This document shows positions 7,223 through 7,618 of a stretch of DNA of 7,618 nt, piece after piece (within the stretch, counting starts at the first letter, position 1; each line of letters opens with the position of its first letter). Source of the stretch: an uncultured Paracoccaceae bacterium (GTDB lineage Bacteria > Pseudomonadota > Alphaproteobacteria > Rhodobacterales > Rhodobacteraceae). The notes beneath the pieces are model-generated. The model made no database searches. It was not told the origin of the DNA and saw only the letters and a program-made list of their open reading frames with translations. The DNA is taken from the NCBI GenBank assembly GCA_913054485.1, contig CAJXHQ010000136.1, positions 1-7,618 on the forward strand, written 5' to 3'. A program made the translations under genes and the position numbers.

Positions 7223-7257
7223 GTTATATCAAAGTAAACATGCATGCAATGATAATT
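7223..7257. promoter_or_regulatory. Divergent control region: two outward -10-like boxes with an imperfect dyad
   Basis: This AT-rich island lies in otherwise GC-rich DNA. On the minus strand TATAAC (7228-7223) could serve lysR. On the plus strand TGATAAT (7250-7256) could serve the dehydrogenase side. The boxes sit inside an imperfect dyad, TTATATCA (7224-7231) against TGATAATT (7250-7257), around the perfect 8-bp palindrome TGCATGCA (7241-7248). No good -35 box accompanies either, as expected if the LysR protein activates. The TGCATGCA core is a candidate operator. Found by eye, unproven. Confidence 0.4.
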
Positions 7258-7262
7258 ACAAA

Positions 7263-7421
7263 ATGACGGCGGGCTATACGGTTGTGGAAACCACTATGGA
7301 CGCAAAGATGACCGCGACTTCAAACAACATCAACTCCCTTATCCTGCCCCTCCCGGAGACGGTCGACAGGTTTGCCCCCCGGAGCGGCAACCAGCATCGC
7401 GGGGGCCGGTTGAATGGGTAA
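7263..7421 (+). CDS. Possible small ORF (52 aa) overlapping the dehydrogenase start
   Basis: ATG 7263 opens MTAGYTVVETTMDAKMTATS, then NNINSLILPLPETVDRFAPR, and ends at TAA 7419-7421, so its stop lies inside the first codons of the dehydrogenase (ATGGGTAA, 8 shared bases). Third codon positions are mostly G or C, as in real genes here, but no domain or ribosome site is visible. It begins 6 bases after the TGATAAT box. It could be a leader peptide coupling translation to the next gene, a remnant, or chance; ATG 7308 (MTATSNNIN) is another start. I would not treat it as established. Confidence 0.25.
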   Translation: MTAGYTVVETTMDAKMTATSNNINSLILPLPETVDRFAPRSGNQHRGGRLNG

Positions 7422-7618
7422 GGTCAACTATGATTTTGCGGGCAAAACCGTTCTGGTAACCGGCGCAAGCCGCGGCATCGGCCACGCGGTCGCCGAAGGT
7501 TTTGCCAAATCCGGTGCTCAGGTATTCGCCCTGGCCAGCAGTGAGGCCATCCATGCGGCGGCACAGGACCTGTCCCGGTTTGGCGATGTGTCGATGCTGC
7601 AGGCAGATATCACTGACA
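7414..7618 (+). CDS. Short-chain dehydrogenase/reductase (SDR family), partial (C-terminus beyond right edge)
   Basis: The first 68 residues are present: MGKVNYDFAGKTVLVTGASR, then GIGHAVAEGFAKSGAQVFAL, and on to LQADITD. They form the opening of a Rossmann fold: beta-1 (KTVLVTG), the dinucleotide-binding TGASRGIG turn at residues 16-23, alpha-1, beta-2 (AQVFALA) and the adenine-contacting Asp of LQAD at about residue 65. The YxxxK catalytic part lies outside the window, so substrate and cofactor preference are open. ATG 7414 is fixed from above by an in-frame TGA directly before it (7411-7413); a G-run at 7401-7405 is a weak ribosome site 8 bases upstream. It is divergent from the LysR gene and is its likely target. 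Confidence 0.9.
   Translation, partial: MGKVNYDFAGKTVLVTGASRGIGHAVAEGFAKSGAQVFALASSEAIHAAAQDLSRFGDVSMLQADITD

Noticed and set aside
7339..7554. 71-codon minus-strand frame at the right end
   Set aside because: It is antisense to the start of the SDR gene, whose TGASRGIG motif is unambiguous.

Overview
This window is high-GC DNA. It most likely comes from an alphaproteobacterium of the Rhodobacterales (roseobacter) kind. That is inferred from the GC-rich third codon positions, the many long antisense open frames such composition produces, and the style of a large secreted protein carrying an 'IAGLRIGMT' domain. No single marker proves it.

Left part (1-3955, minus strand): a two-gene envelope unit. 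A 1230-residue secreted protein of unknown function (263-3955) has its own candidate promoter, a 24-bp dyad over the -10 and a strong GGAGGT ribosome site. Its TGA overlaps by 4 bases (GTGA) the GTG of a second signal-peptide protein, which runs off the left edge and sits on no long ATG-started frame. The coupling suggests the two are made together in the cell envelope.

Middle (3956-6296, minus strand): a 405-base gap with regulatory sequence but no convincing gene, then rsgA (the ribosome small-subunit maturation GTPase, with all motifs present), then about 850 bases of decayed mobile DNA. This holds a frameshifted IS3-family transposase remnant that has lost two of its three catalytic acidic residues, directly abutting a short N-terminal scrap of what looks like an IS110-family transposase.

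Right part (6297-7618): a LysR-family regulator on the minus strand, divergent from a short-chain dehydrogenase/reductase on the plus strand that runs off the right edge. This is the classic layout of a LysR regulator and its target. Their shared AT-rich intergenic region has an imperfect dyad, an 8-bp TGCATGCA palindrome and two outward-facing -10-like boxes, each so close to an ATG that leaderless messages are possible. A 52-codon open frame lies between that promoter and the dehydrogenase and overlaps its start.

I see no CRISPR array, tRNA, rRNA, toxin-antitoxin, phage-defence or biosynthetic cluster. The least described item is the large secreted protein with its coupled small partner. 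The rest is ordinary chromosome with insertion-sequence scars.
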